A program made the translations under genes and the position numbers. Below are positions 1 to 11,740 of a stretch of DNA of 64,000 bases, in pieces. Position 1 is the stretch's first letter. Each line of letters starts with the position of its first letter. Below the pieces are notes generated by a model, which saw only the letters and a program-made list of their open reading frames with translations, was not told the DNA's origin and did no database searches. This DNA comes from Archilochus colubris (taxonomy: Eukaryota > Chordata > Aves > Apodiformes > Trochilidae), in NCBI GenBank assembly GCA_023079485.1, contig CM041090.1, positions 39,560,874 through 39,624,873 of the forward strand, read 5' to 3'.

Positions 1-527
1 GAAAAAGTTGTTATGTTTACACTTGAACTCAACTTTGTGTTACCAAACCTTATTCCTGGGTTCCAAAAAGTCACTTCACATTAGCTGAAATCAGAGCTTT
101 CTAGTTACACAGACACACAAGGTCAAACTATTCTCAAAACATTTTCCAGCATGTTAAAACTCTAAAAATATTCTCTGGAAAAATCAGGAAAGTTCCAGTG
201 GAGGGAGAGCAGAGGCTCTGGCTCATTTCTTACAGCCACTACAATTTGAAAATTAGTTTATTATCTTAACTTAAGTTATCTTCATTAACCAAGATGTCCA
301 GTCATGTCACTGTCATCAGAAGGAAAAGATTGGTTTCATCTCAATATTCATCTGTTAGAGGAGGAAAGATCTGGGGTTTGTGGGGGAGGGTTCCCAGTGA
401 CACTATTTTGTCCCATTTTTTTCATTCTCTTGGCATGTTTTTTGCTGTGCTTTTTAAGATCTTTAATTACATCAAGGAGATGTAAAAAAAATGTTATTTG
501 GTTTGTTTGTTTTCTTTAATTTATTTT
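1..527. other. Intergenic DNA, no feature seen
   Basis: This is AT-rich single-copy-looking DNA. The short open frames at 294-519 overlap each other, have no recognisable protein similarity and stop quickly. I see no gene, RNA or repeat. Confidence 0.5.
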
Positions 528-672
528 TAAATAATAGATTCATAAAGTAGTTTGGGTTGGAAGGGACCTTATGATTATCCAGTCCCAACCTCTCAGCTTG
601 CTCCAAGCCCCAACCTGGGCTGAGACACTGCCCAGGGATGGAGCAACCACAGCTTCTCTGGGCAACCTGTTA
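528..672 (-). mobile_element. CR1 LINE fragment (3' end)
   Basis: The left edge carries a decayed CATAG-type end, followed by the typical reverse-complement CR1 tail: GTTGGAAGGGACCTT, then a GCTCCAAGCCCCAACCTGGG block and a GGGATGGAGCAACCACAGCT-like block. The same blocks recur at 31947-32180 and 30745-30855. Orientation is minus because the 3' octamer end is on the left. It is about 145 bp, severely 5'-truncated and diverged, so it is an old copy. Its truncated side abuts an AT-rich simple repeat. Confidence 0.85.
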
Positions 673-746
673 AATTAACATCTTTAATTTAAAATTAAAT
701 TTAATTTAAAATTAAATTAAATTTAAATTAAATTAAATTAAATAAA
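668..746. repeat. AT-rich simple repeat (TTTAA/TTAAA type)
   Basis: About 80 bp of interleaved TTTAATTTAAA and AAATTAAATTAA words with no G or C over most of its length. It directly adjoins the truncated side of the CR1 fragment at 528-672. Such a tract can fold on itself, since the words are self-complementary. Confidence 0.85.
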
Positions 747-1154
747 CAACAGAAAGTTGCTGGTCTTTGAACAGCAAGCTTTGGATGGATTGTCTGGGTT
801 GCTCTGTCCTTGTCTCAGTTAAGTTTGCTCTAGATGCACACCTTGAAAAGTCCATAAATCTGTGTTCCAAATACCTGATGGTTGTCTTAACTAGTTCCTG
901 CCATAGCCAAAAAAGTGTATTTCAATGTGTCCACCCCCAAAGTGCTCCACTAACCACAGCTCATGTGGGATGAACCCAAAGAGATGCTCCTGTGAATTCA
1001 GAACTGCCTCTCAGGATGCTGCTTTAACAAAACCTGCCTGACATTTTAACATAGGGGTTTTTTTAATTAATTGATGATTAATCCACAGTGTTTCTGGGGT
1101 TTTGGGGTTTTTTTTTTTAAATCTTTTTCAAAAACTTTGCCTGTTCACATTGCT
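747..1154. other. Intergenic DNA, no feature seen
   Basis: Unremarkable sequence with a T-rich run near 1110. The 68-residue frame at 767-973 shows no domain or homology I recognise. Confidence 0.4.
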
Positions 1155-1345
1155 TTGCTGGGGAAAGACCTTCATGATCAAGTCCAACCTTCAACCCTCT
1201 CCCAACCTCACCACTGAACCATATCCCTAAATATCTCCTTTCTTGGGCTGTCAGTGACACAGCTGCAAGAGGTGGGGATTCTAAAGTGTTGGGATTGATG
1301 CTGGTGGAGATGCCACCATCAAAACCAAGCTCTGAGCAGGGGACA
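1155..1345 (-). mobile_element. Old CR1 LINE fragment
   Basis: The block GGGAAAGACCTTCATGATCA followed by AGTCCAACCTTCAACCCT and CACTGAACCATATCCCTAAA matches the reverse-complement 3' region of older CR1 subfamilies. It lacks the terminal octamers and is much diverged. The right boundary is approximate. The minus-strand 86-residue frame across it is repeat-derived and not a gene. Confidence 0.6.
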
Positions 1346-4300
1346 GCACACTTGTGCTCCCTCTCTTCTTCACCCACCTCTCACTATTGAAACAATTAGA
1401 GCAGACATGTACAATAGTATTAAAAAAAATATAAATAGTGTGAACACAACCCAAACCTGCTCATATTAAAGCAATTAAGGACTTAAGGGATGTCACAGTA
1501 TGTGGGGAGAACAAAACTATTATTTTATTTCTTGACAGACAGGAAGTTCACTGGAAATTTGAGCATCGTGCCATTCAAAACTATCTGTGAGTGTGGGACA
1601 AGTGTGGAAAACAAGAAGGAAAACTTTAAAGCTTTAAGGGAAACTTCATCTTGAAAAGATGAGTAGTTTGGGTTGTTTAACTTCTTCTAAATCAAACTTG
1701 TATTTTTGCATTCTAAAATAGCATTTTCCTATCCAAAATAGGTTGGAGTAGCCTGCAATAATGTATTTTATGTCAGCTGAGCCCACTGGCTGTGGCTGAT
1801 TCAAAAATCACCTTTCCACAGTTTCTTAATGTATCTGCAAAATCTGAAAAATGAAACTGTTTTCAGTTCTATCTAATCCTCTCTTCTACTGACTGTTTGC
1901 TGCTTGTCACCACAAAAAAAACCCAAAACCACATTGTCCATCCAGCTCTGTACCTGAGGCATCACCTCCCCTTCTGCATCAGCTCAAGAGAAGACAAAGT
2001 TGGAAGCCCAAGTCCAGAGCAGATGAAAGGGTTGGTACTGAATGGGGTTTTTAAGAACTTTCCTAACAGGTTTCATCTTGGAAAGGAGCTCAGGACTGTC
2101 TGTGCTTCTGCAAAGGAAAATCCCAGCTGTTGGCCAGGTGAGCACCTAGGAGGAGGATTTGGGGAATGAGAGCCATTCCCAGGGGTTTTAGGGCCTTTGT
2201 AAGGATTCAGCAAAGAGGGCTTCCTGCCTTAAAGGGAAAAAATAAAAGAAAATAAGTTTAAAGAGTAAAAGTTATAGAAAGGCAAGTAGAAAATCTGCTT
2301 TCAAAACAGGATGAGCACTTGCAAATATGAGAATATTTGATTCATACTGCAATATTTTTGGTTGATTTATTACATTCAGTCCAGTTTCTCCTTCTCTTTT
2401 GCAAGAAAAAGAAAAGGATTTGAGGTTGTATCTCCATGGGTGGGACACCATAGTCTAGCTCCTTTTTTTCTCTTTTTTTTCCACTTTCACCATAAGTACA
2501 TTGGTGATCTTACTGCAGAAGAGGAAAAAGAAAATACTTGAATGAAAGGACAATCATTCCAAAGCTATTAACTTGTCTAACCTGAGATACCCTGTGAGCT
2601 GGGGGTGGGTATCAAGGCATGAAGTTGTCCAGCTGCCCAGGTTTCCAGAAGACCCAGAATGCAAAGGCTGCAAATTTGGGCAGATTTATCAATATTCTGA
2701 ACATATTAAGAACTTTCCAATGTATAAATTTGCAATTCTTTGGCTCCCAGCAAGGAAATTGACTCTTCCAAATGCAACTGGTTCTAATTAAAGCAAGAGG
2801 CCAAATGAAGCTGTGAGGTCTTGTACTTGGAGCAGAGCATCCTAAAAGTCAGGGATGGGGAGGTGGGCAGAGGACAAAAAGAACTTTTTTGCAAGTGTTT
2901 TGAGTCTCACTGTTGGAAGGAGCACATTGCACTCTTGATCTGCCTCAGATGTGCAACCACAGGAGTTTTGACACATCCTTTGGGGAAACCTGAGTGAAAT
3001 TTTAGCACTTCTGGGGCCTCCTGTAGAGTTGTGCATTTGGCCATTTCTGAACAGGGCTCTAAACCACATTAGTGGTGATTCCTCCAGGGCTGTGGGAGTG
3101 TCACTTGAAATTCCTTCTCTGGAAAAAATTCTGGGAATGTTATTTCCTTGGAATTTGAAGACAGGCAATAAGAAGCCTGAGAAAGGGATGCTGAGTATCT
3201 GAAAAGGAGTTGAGGCACCAGACCAGTCCTTCCTCAAGCTCTTTGCTTCGTTTACAGGACAGTTCCTCTCTTGCAAAATGGAGAAAAAACATCCCTAGAG
3301 CAATCCAGCTGTGGCATGAATTAACCCATTAAAGCTGGCAAGGTGTTAAAATGAAAGCTTAATTTCATAATTATCATTTAAGCATCAATTAATATACAGA
3401 GTAATAGCCAGAGCTTCATTCAGCACAAGGTTCTCTTACCAGCTCACCCATAAATTGATGACAGGACTTTATTTTCCTATCTGGAACATCCTTTTCCACA
3501 TTTTTTCCCAAGTCCCCAGTCATATTTCTGGAAATCATTTTGCTATTTCCATCCCAGACCAGTTTTGCCTTCAAGTTTTGGAGCTCTGCACAAGTTTGAA
3601 GGAAATGTCCACTTTTAAAGCAAAAACATGTGCAAATTTCCCAGGCTCAGGGCTACAAGATGAAAACCACCCTTGTGGGACTGGGAAGAGGCTCATTTCT
3701 CTCAGCAATATTTTCCCTCAAATGAAGGCCCACTTGGGCTGCAAAATTACCTCTTTTGCCTGGGAAACAGCTTCCACTTCAGTAAATGGACTTGGATTTG
3801 TGATTTTAGTGCATGTAAAAAACCTGGAGTGCTGAAAGTCCTGTGTTTCATTGATAATAATTTATACATCTCACACTCTTCAGGGGAAAATACACCCAGA
3901 TGTGTTTGTATCAGGTTTTGGTTTGGTTTGGGGGTTTTTTTGTGTCTAATAGGTTTTATATATTTCCTGCTATACAAATTAATCCAAGCACAGAGGTTGA
4001 AGCTATCTACAGTGCAAAAGGACAGCAGGGAATAAAATATTTTGTAAAAAAAAAATGCAGACTAGCTTAAAAATCCTTAATTATGTGAAAGGAATTGGCC
4101 TTCTTCCTTTTGTAGTGTTTCTTTAATAAAAGAACTGCAGTAAGTCAAGGGGAGCTGGGCAATTCTACTGTTATACTGTCAAATGCATTTCTTGATAATT
4201 CTGAAGTCAAAAAGTGTTGGAAAGTTGCATTTCAACAAAATATTTAAATTGCTGACATAGCCATTTAAAATCTGCCTGGAGAACTGGAGCAGGACAAGGC

Positions 4301-5904
4301 AGAGCATTGGAGCATCTTCTCCTTAAATGAAACCCCATGGCCAGTCCCACTCCCACCCCCTCTTACCATAGCAAACTTCAGACAAAAAAAAAAGGGTATT
4401 TTAACCACCATCTCATCTACACCTCATCCTAATGGCTCTGGGTTTACACATAGGAAGAGAAGGGCTTGGAGGAAAATCTCCAGGTTTCATCCATAGATTC
4501 AGCACAAAATACACAAAATTCACCCAGCAAGAATATGCTTCAGGTGACCAATCCACCTCAGAAGGATCTTAATCTCCCTAACTGGGTTATTTAATGTCTA
4601 ATATTATGTTAATCAAGGTGCCACATCACCTGAGACAGCCACATCACTGCTCCAGCTAAACAAGACACTCAGAACCACGGTGAGCCCAGGAAAATCCATG
4701 GGCAGGTTTGGGTTATTTACAGACTCCTGCATTTTTTGGGTGCTTTAAGAGGGGCATCACCTTAGACCAGGAAGGAGCTGAAGAACTGCTCCTCCCTGGT
4801 TAGACCAGCTCAGCTGCAATCGTGCCTCTGTTGCCTAAATACAGGTGTACAGTGTCACCTGAGATATCCCCAGGTGTCCCAGCTGCTGAGCCAGGGGGAC
4901 ACAGATCTGCAAGTCCTCAGCCAGACACCCTTGCCGTGTGGGTATCTCAGGGACATAGCTGCTCCTGACAACCATGTTGAGGCAGAGCTGAACCCATGTG
5001 GCACAGCATCATGTGGGGATGGGTAAGAAATGACCAAAAAAAAAAAAAAAATCCACCCAAGTGGCATTTCTATGCCTACCTCAAACCTCTCACCAAAAGA
5101 GCCTCATCGAAGTGTTGACCAGTAAATGCAGAGAAAAAAAAGGGTTGTTTTTTTTTTCTTCCAGACAACCTGTTGCTACCAGATTCACCTGCCCCAGCAC
5201 TAAGAAAATAAACACGAGAGGCAGGCACACTTCCACGGGAAATCCTGACCTGCCTGCTTCAAGTTCCAGCTTCTCAGGGACAAGTACAACCCAACAGATC
5301 ACTTACCTCCCCCTCTCGGGGTCAGGCTTTAGAGAAAACCAGGAGACAGCCCCCAGCATCACGGTCTCCAGAGAGGAAAAGGAAAGCTCCAGCAAATCCT
5401 ATCCCCCCAGTCAAAAATCCCCTCGCAAGGAGCAGGGGCTGGAGAGGGGGAGCGATGGGGAAGAGGACGGGAAGATGAGAAGGAGGAGGTGGGCACGGAG
5501 AGGTCCCAAGGGACTCGGGTCCTCCCATCCCATTAAGCCCGCGGGCAGATCCGCTGGGGCTCTGGGAGCAGGCAGGGGAGGGAGATGAAAGATTCCTGGA
5601 AGGAATCAGGTGCAGAGGGTGGGCAGATGCTGCTAAAGAGCAAAGAGAGCCGGTCAGGCTCATTTGTCTGGAAGGGAACCAGCGGGAACTTTCTTTTTAT
5701 CTCCGACAACCGATGTTAGGGTAGTTCCTAAAAGGCCACAGCCGGTTTGGACCCCACTGCTCTGCCTCTCCCTGCCTGCACAAGGAAGGAAATTGCACAG
5801 TTTTGTTTTTTTTTTTTCCCTCAGGTAGAAAAATCCCCCCAGCTGGGCTGGCTACAGACCTGTTAACTCCTCTCTGCCTGCAGGACCCTGCAGTGGGGTT
5901 CTGC
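1346..5904. other. Intergenic upstream DNA
   Basis: This 4.5-kb stretch is distal 5' flank of OTX2. No open frame in it shows a recognisable domain; the longest (minus 2842-3276, 144 codons; plus 5061-5588, 175 codons) have skewed composition and no family features. The part from about 3310 to 3440 is AT-rich with several ATTA and CATAATTATC words and could be a weak regulatory element. A run of 16 A occurs near 5037. Nothing else could be supported. Confidence 0.45.
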
Positions 5905-5914
5905 CTCTCTCAGC

Positions 5915-5962
5915 AGAAGATGATCTTTGAGGTCCCTCCTAACCCAACCCATTCTATGATGA
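5915..5962 (+). mobile_element. CR1 LINE 3'-tail remnant
   Basis: Only the last ~48 bp of a CR1 remain: GATGATCTTTGAGGTCCCTC, then CCTAACCCAACCCATTCTATGATG. The order and the terminal ATTCTATGA octamer identify it and place it on the plus strand. It is among the shortest possible 5'-truncated CR1 insertions. Confidence 0.8.
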
Positions 5963-6149
5963 CTCTGTCTTTGGTCCTTTGTCCAGGTGAAGATGTCCTG
6001 GGTGTTTCTCATCCAAATCAAGGCTCTCCCGGAGCCATTCCTGCCTGCCTGCCCTGGCTGCTGCCTGTCTCTGCCTGAGGATTAGCCATGCTCCACCTGC
6101 TCTGCCTGGGATTTAATGGGGCACCCCCTTGCCAGGAGGGGTGTGCGGG

Positions 6150-6492
6150 GCACAGACCCGTCTGCCTGTCTGTCTGTCAGTCTGTCTGCCTGTCTGTCTG
6201 TCTGCCTGGGGATTAGCGTGGCCCCACCTGGGCTGTCCCCAGCTCTGCTCACCAGGGTGGACCCAGCTTCAGCAGCTCTCCTCTGTGGGAGTTGGTGGGT
6301 TACAGACGTCTGTCTTTCTGTCTGTCTGTCTGGATGGGAGCTGCTCTGCCAACCCTACCACCATGTCTGTCTGTCTATCTGTCTGGGAGTTATGGACGGG
6401 TGCTGCTCTGCCTATCCCACCACCGTGTCTGTCTGTCCGGGAGGGCAGCCACACACTGTCATGTCTGTCTGTGGAGGGATGCTGGGCACAGC

Positions 6493-6525
<33 letters not shown>

Positions 6526-6660
6526 GAGGGGATGCTCAGCAGTGCCCTGTCCGTCTTTCTGTCAATGAGACGACAACAGTTATTGCCATCTCTGTCTAGG
6601 AGAGGATACTGGGCACAGCCGGGTGTGTCTGTCTGTCTGTCTGTCTGTCGGTGAGAAGAG
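6150..6660 (+). repeat. TGTC tetranucleotide-rich degenerate satellite
   Basis: Clusters of TGTC units (3 to 8 in a row at about 6162-6208, 6308-6330, 6365-6382, 6493-6525 and 6626-6650) are separated by 40-80 bp of related spacer containing GGATGCTGGGCACAG-type words. The array looks like an older, eroded version of the regular 41-bp minisatellite just downstream. Open frames reading CLSV or DRQT repeats on both strands are translations of the repeat. Confidence 0.8.
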
Positions 6661-6814
6661 GCCAGGCATTGCCATGTCTATCTGTCCAGGAGAGCACCTT
6701 GGGTACAGCCCTGTCCAACTGTCTGTCCAGGGGGAGGGTGTGTGGAATGCTGGGCACAGCCAGGTCTGTCTGGCTGGCTGTAAGAAGAGGCTAGTCATTG
6801 CCATGTCTATCTGT

Positions 6815-7010
6815 CCAGGAGGGGATGCTGGGCACAACCCTGTCTGTCTGTCTGTCCAGGAGGGGATGCTGGGCACAGCCCTGTCCTTCTGTCTGTCCAG
6901 GAGGGGATGCTGGGCACAACCCTGCCTGTCTGTCTGTCCAGGAGGGGATGCTGAGCACAACCCTGTCCGTCTGTTTGTCCAGGAGGGGATGCTGAGCATA
7001 GCTCTGCCCT
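6815..7010 (+). repeat. 41-bp minisatellite, about 4.7 units
   Basis: Units starting at 6815, 6856, 6897, 6938 and 6979 each begin CCAGGAGGGGATGCTG and end in three TGTC-like words, giving an exact 41-bp period. Units differ from each other by only a few bases (GGGCACAAC, GGGCACAGC, GAGCACAAC). The last unit is truncated at a GC-rich region. The high similarity suggests recent expansion and probable length polymorphism. Confidence 0.92.
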
Positions 7011-7560
7011 CCTGGGCCCCGCCATGCCCTGTGCGAGGCCACCCGATCCCCTCCCCGGGGGGCGGCAGCTGCGGCGGCCGCAGGGGCGGGGGGTGCCGGG
7101 GCGGGGAGGGGCGGCAGTCGCCCCCCGCCCCCCACATCCCCACCTTCCTCTCCTCCCCCCGGTGGAGATTAAACGCTGCTGGAGGGGGGATGGCCGAGAT
7201 TAGGCCTGGGGGCACCGTGGGGGGGGGCTATGGGAGGGTGGAGCCCGCCCCTCCAGGCAGTCACCATCCGCATTGTCCGCACCGGGCACAAAACACCGAC
7301 AAAAACCACAGAACACCCCCCAAAAAATCTTTTTTAACCGGAGGAGAGGTCTGAGCGGGACACACATCACCCCCCTACGCCAGCTTGGCCCGGGTTGGGG
7401 ATGCGGGAAGCCGGTGGGGAATCTCCCCCCTCCCTCCCACCCCAAAATAACCCCCCCAGGCGTCATCCCCCAGGTTACGGGCTCTGCTTTTCCTTCGGCT
7501 CGGTGCAAGACAAAGATCTGCGGGAAAGTTGCCCGCGGGGATAGCGCTGGTGGGGAAAAG
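7011..7560. promoter_or_regulatory. GC-rich island with G-quadruplex-type runs
   Basis: Sharp rise in G+C with many CpGs. Between about 7083 and 7113 there are five G-runs of at least four with loops of one to five bases, which fits a quadruplex motif on the plus strand. About 12 kb upstream of the OTX2 start codon, it could be a distal alternative promoter or the promoter of a divergent non-coding transcript. No splice donor or gene could be assigned to it, so its role is open. Confidence 0.45.
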
Positions 7561-8429
7561 CATTTTGCGGGATGGGGGTGGGTTAATTATTGGATTTAAA
7601 AAAAAAAAAAAAAAATTACGAGCGTTTTTTATTTAGGAGAAATTGCGCAGCTTTGGTTTATCTATTAATAATAATAATAATTTCCAATTATCAAACCGTA
7701 TTCGCTTCCCCTGGAAGGGTTTGCGCAGGACTTGGTTAAAGTGGGTGAAGAGCACGCATCGCACCGCACCGCACCGCTCCGCACCCCTTCCCCCCGTCTT
7801 CCTCTCCGCAAATCGGTGAAATGAAAGTTCCATTTTGTAATTCTTTTTTGGCTTTTTGGGTTTGTTTTTTTCTTTTTTTTTAAAGCCCATTAGAAGTGCC
7901 TGAAGCGAAAGCGAACGCGGGCACTTGGCAGAGCTGGAAAGGAGCCGGAGTGAGGGGGGGTGTTGAGGGGGAGGAAAGGACTTTTCCCTTGGCTGTGGGG
8001 CAGGGATTCGTTTGCAAACTCCAATTTAACCGCTCCCACCACTCCGCATTGTCATGCTCTTAAAACATCCTGGTTTGGGCAGCTCTTGGAGAGAAAAAAA
8101 AAAAAAAAAAAAGTCCCTTTAAAAGCAGGCGCCGGGGGCCCAGCTTTATTTGTCTGAAAGTTCTTTGGGTTTGTGCTGCCATCGGAGACAAACAAATGAA
8201 TAAATAAATTATAATGATGATCATGAGAGAGGGGAAAAATGGTATAGGAGAAGGCACGGGGAAGGAGGGTGCTGCTAGGTGCTACCCGGTGGAGAGGAGG
8301 TGATGCTGCGGGTGCTGCCGGAGAAGGGGATGGATGAGCCGTGGCCGGGCAGGGCGGAGGGGACACGGGGGCATCTCCCTCCCCCCCTTCCCCGTCCCTT
8401 CTTCACCCCTCCCCACTTCTCAGGTACGA
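7561..8429. other. Upstream flank, low-complexity rich
   Basis: Contains A-runs at about 7600 and 8096, a GCACC pentamer cluster near 7755-7785 and a short ATA repeat at 7667-7681. AT- and GC-rich blocks alternate. No gene is seen; open frames here run through the homopolymers. Confidence 0.4.
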
Positions 8430-9120
8430 GCACTTCCCCTGACATTGATGTAACGACATTAGAGTTAATGGCAGCAGCCTGGTCCTCATTATTAATTGTC
8501 TTTGTGTTTGGATAAAGTATGTAATCTTCTCCTCAACCACACCATTAAAATAGGTTGCCTTTTCAATTAAGAACTGTCTTGAGCACAGCAGTCAATTTTC
8601 CTAATGAAGATGCATTATATTTTCACTTTTTTTTTTTTTTTTTTAATAATGGGAAAATCCCACGTTTTCATTAGGCTTGATTACGGAGAAAGTACAAGAG
8701 GGGGTTTGACTAAACTAAATGTGTCCCGTATAGTGTATTAAACACCAGGCTTTTAAATAAATTGAAATTTCATACAGATAAGACACGAGGTTGGGTACAA
8801 ATACGGTCAGATTCGCTTCCTTCAGATTAAAAAAATACCGAGCCTATTCTTTAAAACGCACTTAGCAGACAGAAAATAATGATTAAAACAACTACAGTCC
8901 ACTCTTAGCTGCAATTACTCCGGGAAACTTTTCACTCAGCCCAGTTTGCTTACGTTAAACCTGAGGATGATGCTTTAAAATAGACTCGCACTTGCTGCTA
9001 ATGTGCAGCTTTGGGGAACAAATAGCACAGTTTAATCATGCAGAAACACACAGGAGCCAGAATAGCCTCACAATTAATTTACCAAAATAAACCCGAAGCT
9101 GCTTGCATTGTTTTATATTT
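8430..9120. promoter_or_regulatory. Candidate upstream OTX2 enhancer
   Basis: AT-rich, non-repetitive DNA with a dense set of homeodomain-type words: GTTAATGG near 8465, ATTATTAATTG near 8489, ACCATTAAAA near 8540, TCAATTAAG near 8563, CTAATGAAG near 8601 and further TTAAT words to 9040. A TTTGTGTTTGG word at 8500 resembles SOX or forkhead sites. It stands out from the low-complexity flanks. Such blocks beside developmental homeobox genes are often conserved enhancers; conservation itself cannot be seen from one genome. Confidence 0.4.
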
Positions 9121-9212
9121 AGTTTCCATTCCCCGCCTTCCCCTGGAGAAAACCAACCCTGGTTCTTTCGAAAGCAGGAAGGTTGAGGGAGCTTTGGGGG
9201 AGTTGGGATTTT

Positions 9213-9262
9213 TCCTCTTTTCTTTTTCTTTTTCTTTTTCTTTTTCTTTTTCTTTTTTTTTT
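9213..9262 (+). repeat. (CTTTTT)n microsatellite
   Basis: Seven or so CTTTTT units ending in a run of T. The minus-strand KEKEKE frames over it are artefacts. A degenerate A-rich region (9400-9460) follows nearby. Confidence 0.88.
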
Positions 9263-10440
9263 AATACGTCGGAGAATAAACATTGCATCGCTCGAAAGCA
9301 AAGAGTTAATTTTCCGTCATGTCACAATGTGAAACACTTACAAAATAAAAGGAAAGAAAAGCTTGAAACACCCAAAAAACATAGGGGGAAAAGGGGAAAA
9401 AAATTAAAGAAAAATAGAAGAGGGGAAAAAAAAAAAAAAAAGGAAGAAGAAAAAGAAAAAAACCCACCCAAACACCAAAGTCTGATATTTATGAGCCTGA
9501 GGACCTGGAAGAGGTGTCTGGATATCACGGCTGTGTTGTAATTGTGGGATCTTTGTTACTGCCACAGACGCACAACCCAGACCCGCACAGAAAATACCAT
9601 GACACAGCTACAATTTAGGAAAAAAAAAATAAAATATCTGTAGTCTTCCGAGCTAGTTTTAAAGTCTCCACTATGAAAAATGCCTGGCTGTGAGGGAGTA
9701 TGAAGTTAGGCATAAGAGTGATTTCTTATTAACATGGTAACAACAGTTGGTTTCTGATCTTTTGCAAGTTTTCTGCATTTAGGCTTTGTTTGGGGGGTGG
9801 TGGTGTTAATTTAGGGGGTTTTGGGTTTGGTTTTTTTTTAATGAACATTTGTTTCTCCACCAGCCAGTGGCTAAAGAAGATCTGGAAAGAACAGCAAAGA
9901 AGATTTTCGATTAAAACCTTAGCCCATCTCCACGGATTACTTTATATCGATTCCTATATATATGGCTGCAATTGATGGGCTCTAATTAAAAATCCAAAAA
10001 GGGAGGAATGAAGAGGGGGGGGAAAGAGGCGAAAAAGTTCTTTCTGGGTCTTAATAAAAGGAGCTTTTCATATACGGGAAATAAAGGTTGTAAAAGGTTA
10101 CAAACGAAAGACTAGTTTAAAGCTTCTCTGCGGTTTTCTTTTCTTCTTTCTTACAAAACCCCTTTTCTGGTTCTTTCTCTCTTCCCCCCCCCTTCCCAAC
10201 CCCCTCCCTCTCCTCTCTTTTTCCAAACCCCCCCCCCCCTTGTCTTTTTTCCCCGACTCCTTCATTTTTCCCAAGTTTGCCAACACGCAAGATACGGGAC
10301 TGGAACCGTTATTTTAATATCTGGGTTGGGAGCTATAATCTGATTGCTGCAGAAAGCTGCTCATCAAGGTAACTTCATGGCCTGGAGAGAAAAATTATGT
10401 AAACTGCCAGTATTAAAGCCTTTCATCAACACACACACAG
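9263..10440. promoter_or_regulatory. Candidate upstream regulatory block
   Basis: Mixed region. The parts at about 9650-9780, 9840-9990 and 10300-10430 are non-repetitive and AT-rich, with homeodomain words including a bicoid-class GGATTA at 9934-9939, CTAATTAAA near 9981 and TATAATCTGATT near 10334. OTX proteins bind TAATCC/GGATTA, so autoregulation is possible, though such a 6-mer occurs by chance about every 2 kb. Between them lie purine and pyrimidine runs (9340-9470, 10130-10260). No coding region. Confidence 0.35.
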
Positions 10441-11230
10441 GGACACACAGACTCCCAGACACACACACACATCCCCCCCCCCTCCTTCCCCAGCCCCCCT
10501 GCCCCGGTCCCCGGGGGATTCCCTGCACCGTCCCCCTACGTGTGCAGCCCCCCACGCACAGCATCCCCCAAAGCCTTTCTTTTATTGTTTAATTTAATGC
10601 TCTTGATTTTTTTTTCTCTATTTAAGGTTTGTTGGGGTTTTTTTATTATTGTAGGTTTGGTTGGTTTGGGATTTTCTCTTTTTTTTTTTTTTTTGTTTTT
10701 GAGGGGGGTACGAATTCTTTCCCCCGCTACACAGAAAACCTTCCCTCAGGTACAAGCCCTGACCTCACTTTCCCTGCTCTCGGGGCAGCATTTTTAGGAC
10801 TTGTCTGGCTCTTAGCTCGCCCCTAAATGCCTCCACCATCCCTCCCTATTCCTTCCCCCCCGCCCCTTCCAATACCAATTATGAAATTTGGTTTCATCTA
10901 GGCGAAAAGGCAGATTTTATATATATATTATTTTTGCCCTTCCCCAAAGCCCCAAAGGCTCCACCGTCCCTCTCCCAGGCTCTTAGGAAAGGAGGGGGAA
11001 TATTTATTCTTTTTTTTTTTTTTTTTTTTTAAAGCATTCCAGTATTTAAAACGAATCCAACCCTTTCTCCAAGTGACGCTTGCACACCCAAAAAGGAGAT
11101 TTTGGGGTAGGGAGGGGTAATTGGAAAAAAAAAAAAAATTAAAAAAGCAGAAAGCCCTTGAAAAAAAAATAAAAAAATAAAAAAACAACCCGCCATTGAA
11201 TTGCAGATAAACTTCAAGGAAAGTATAGAA
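10441..11230. other. Low-complexity upstream flank
   Basis: Contains CACACA words at 10430-10470, C-runs, long T-runs near 10680 and 11010-11032, and A-rich segments at 11128-11185. Open frames in both directions are homopolymer-driven. I see no gene. Confidence 0.45.
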
Positions 11231-11740
11231 TGTTTTAACTAGACACAAATCCGATGAGGGAAAAGCTTAGAATTGAGCAGCATGCATCGCTTTCCGGAGC
11301 CGAGCAGAGATGCAAAGATGACAAATAAGAAATCGCATCATTTTGGGTTGGTGGTTTTTTTTGGTTTTTTTGTTTTTTTCCTTGCCTTAACTTTCCCCCG
11401 ACCTGAATAAATGATCATTTTTGAATTTCTTTCCCCCTCCCCTTCCCCCTTTGGTCAGAATATCCCAGGGCAGCAGCTCGGCGCGATGGTCCGGGTGAGC
11501 GATACACGCGGCAAGAAACCCACTCACGAATCGGTCGCGTTAGTGAGAAGAGTCGGAAATTCAAATCAGAGGAAGGAGAAGTGAAGGGGAAGAAAGAGAA
11601 GAGAAGAAACACAGCTATGCAGAGAGAGAAAATGGCTCTGTAAGACGATTGGCATCGGAAAGTTGGAGAACTTACTGAGAAGCAGAAGTTACAGTTTCTT
11701 TTCATCCCAGAAGCGGATTTTGGTTCTCTGAGCACAAAAG
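11231..11740. promoter_or_regulatory. Candidate conserved block, possible antisense promoter
   Basis: Non-repetitive sequence with CpGs (GGCGCG, CGCGGC, TCGGTCGCG at 11478-11538) between two homopolymer-rich stretches. It holds a perfect donor hexamer on the minus strand (GTAAGT, complement of 11670-11675) and a plus-strand GTGAGC at 11495. In mammals a spliced antisense non-coding RNA (OTX2-AS1) starts upstream of OTX2, so a first exon of such a transcript is a reasonable but unproven reading. Confidence 0.25.

Noticed and set aside
5061..5588. 175-codon frame upstream
   Set aside because: Low-complexity Ser/Lys/Arg-rich product, no domain, overlapped by a minus frame of similar length, and no promoter or splice context.
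6815..7010. Regular direct repeats resembling a CRISPR array
   Set aside because: Units are contiguous without unique spacers and the organism is a vertebrate; this is a minisatellite.
6116..7354. Frames of 150-243 codons rich in CLSVCLSV or DRQT repeats
   Set aside because: Translations of the TGTC satellite and 41-bp minisatellite on both strands.
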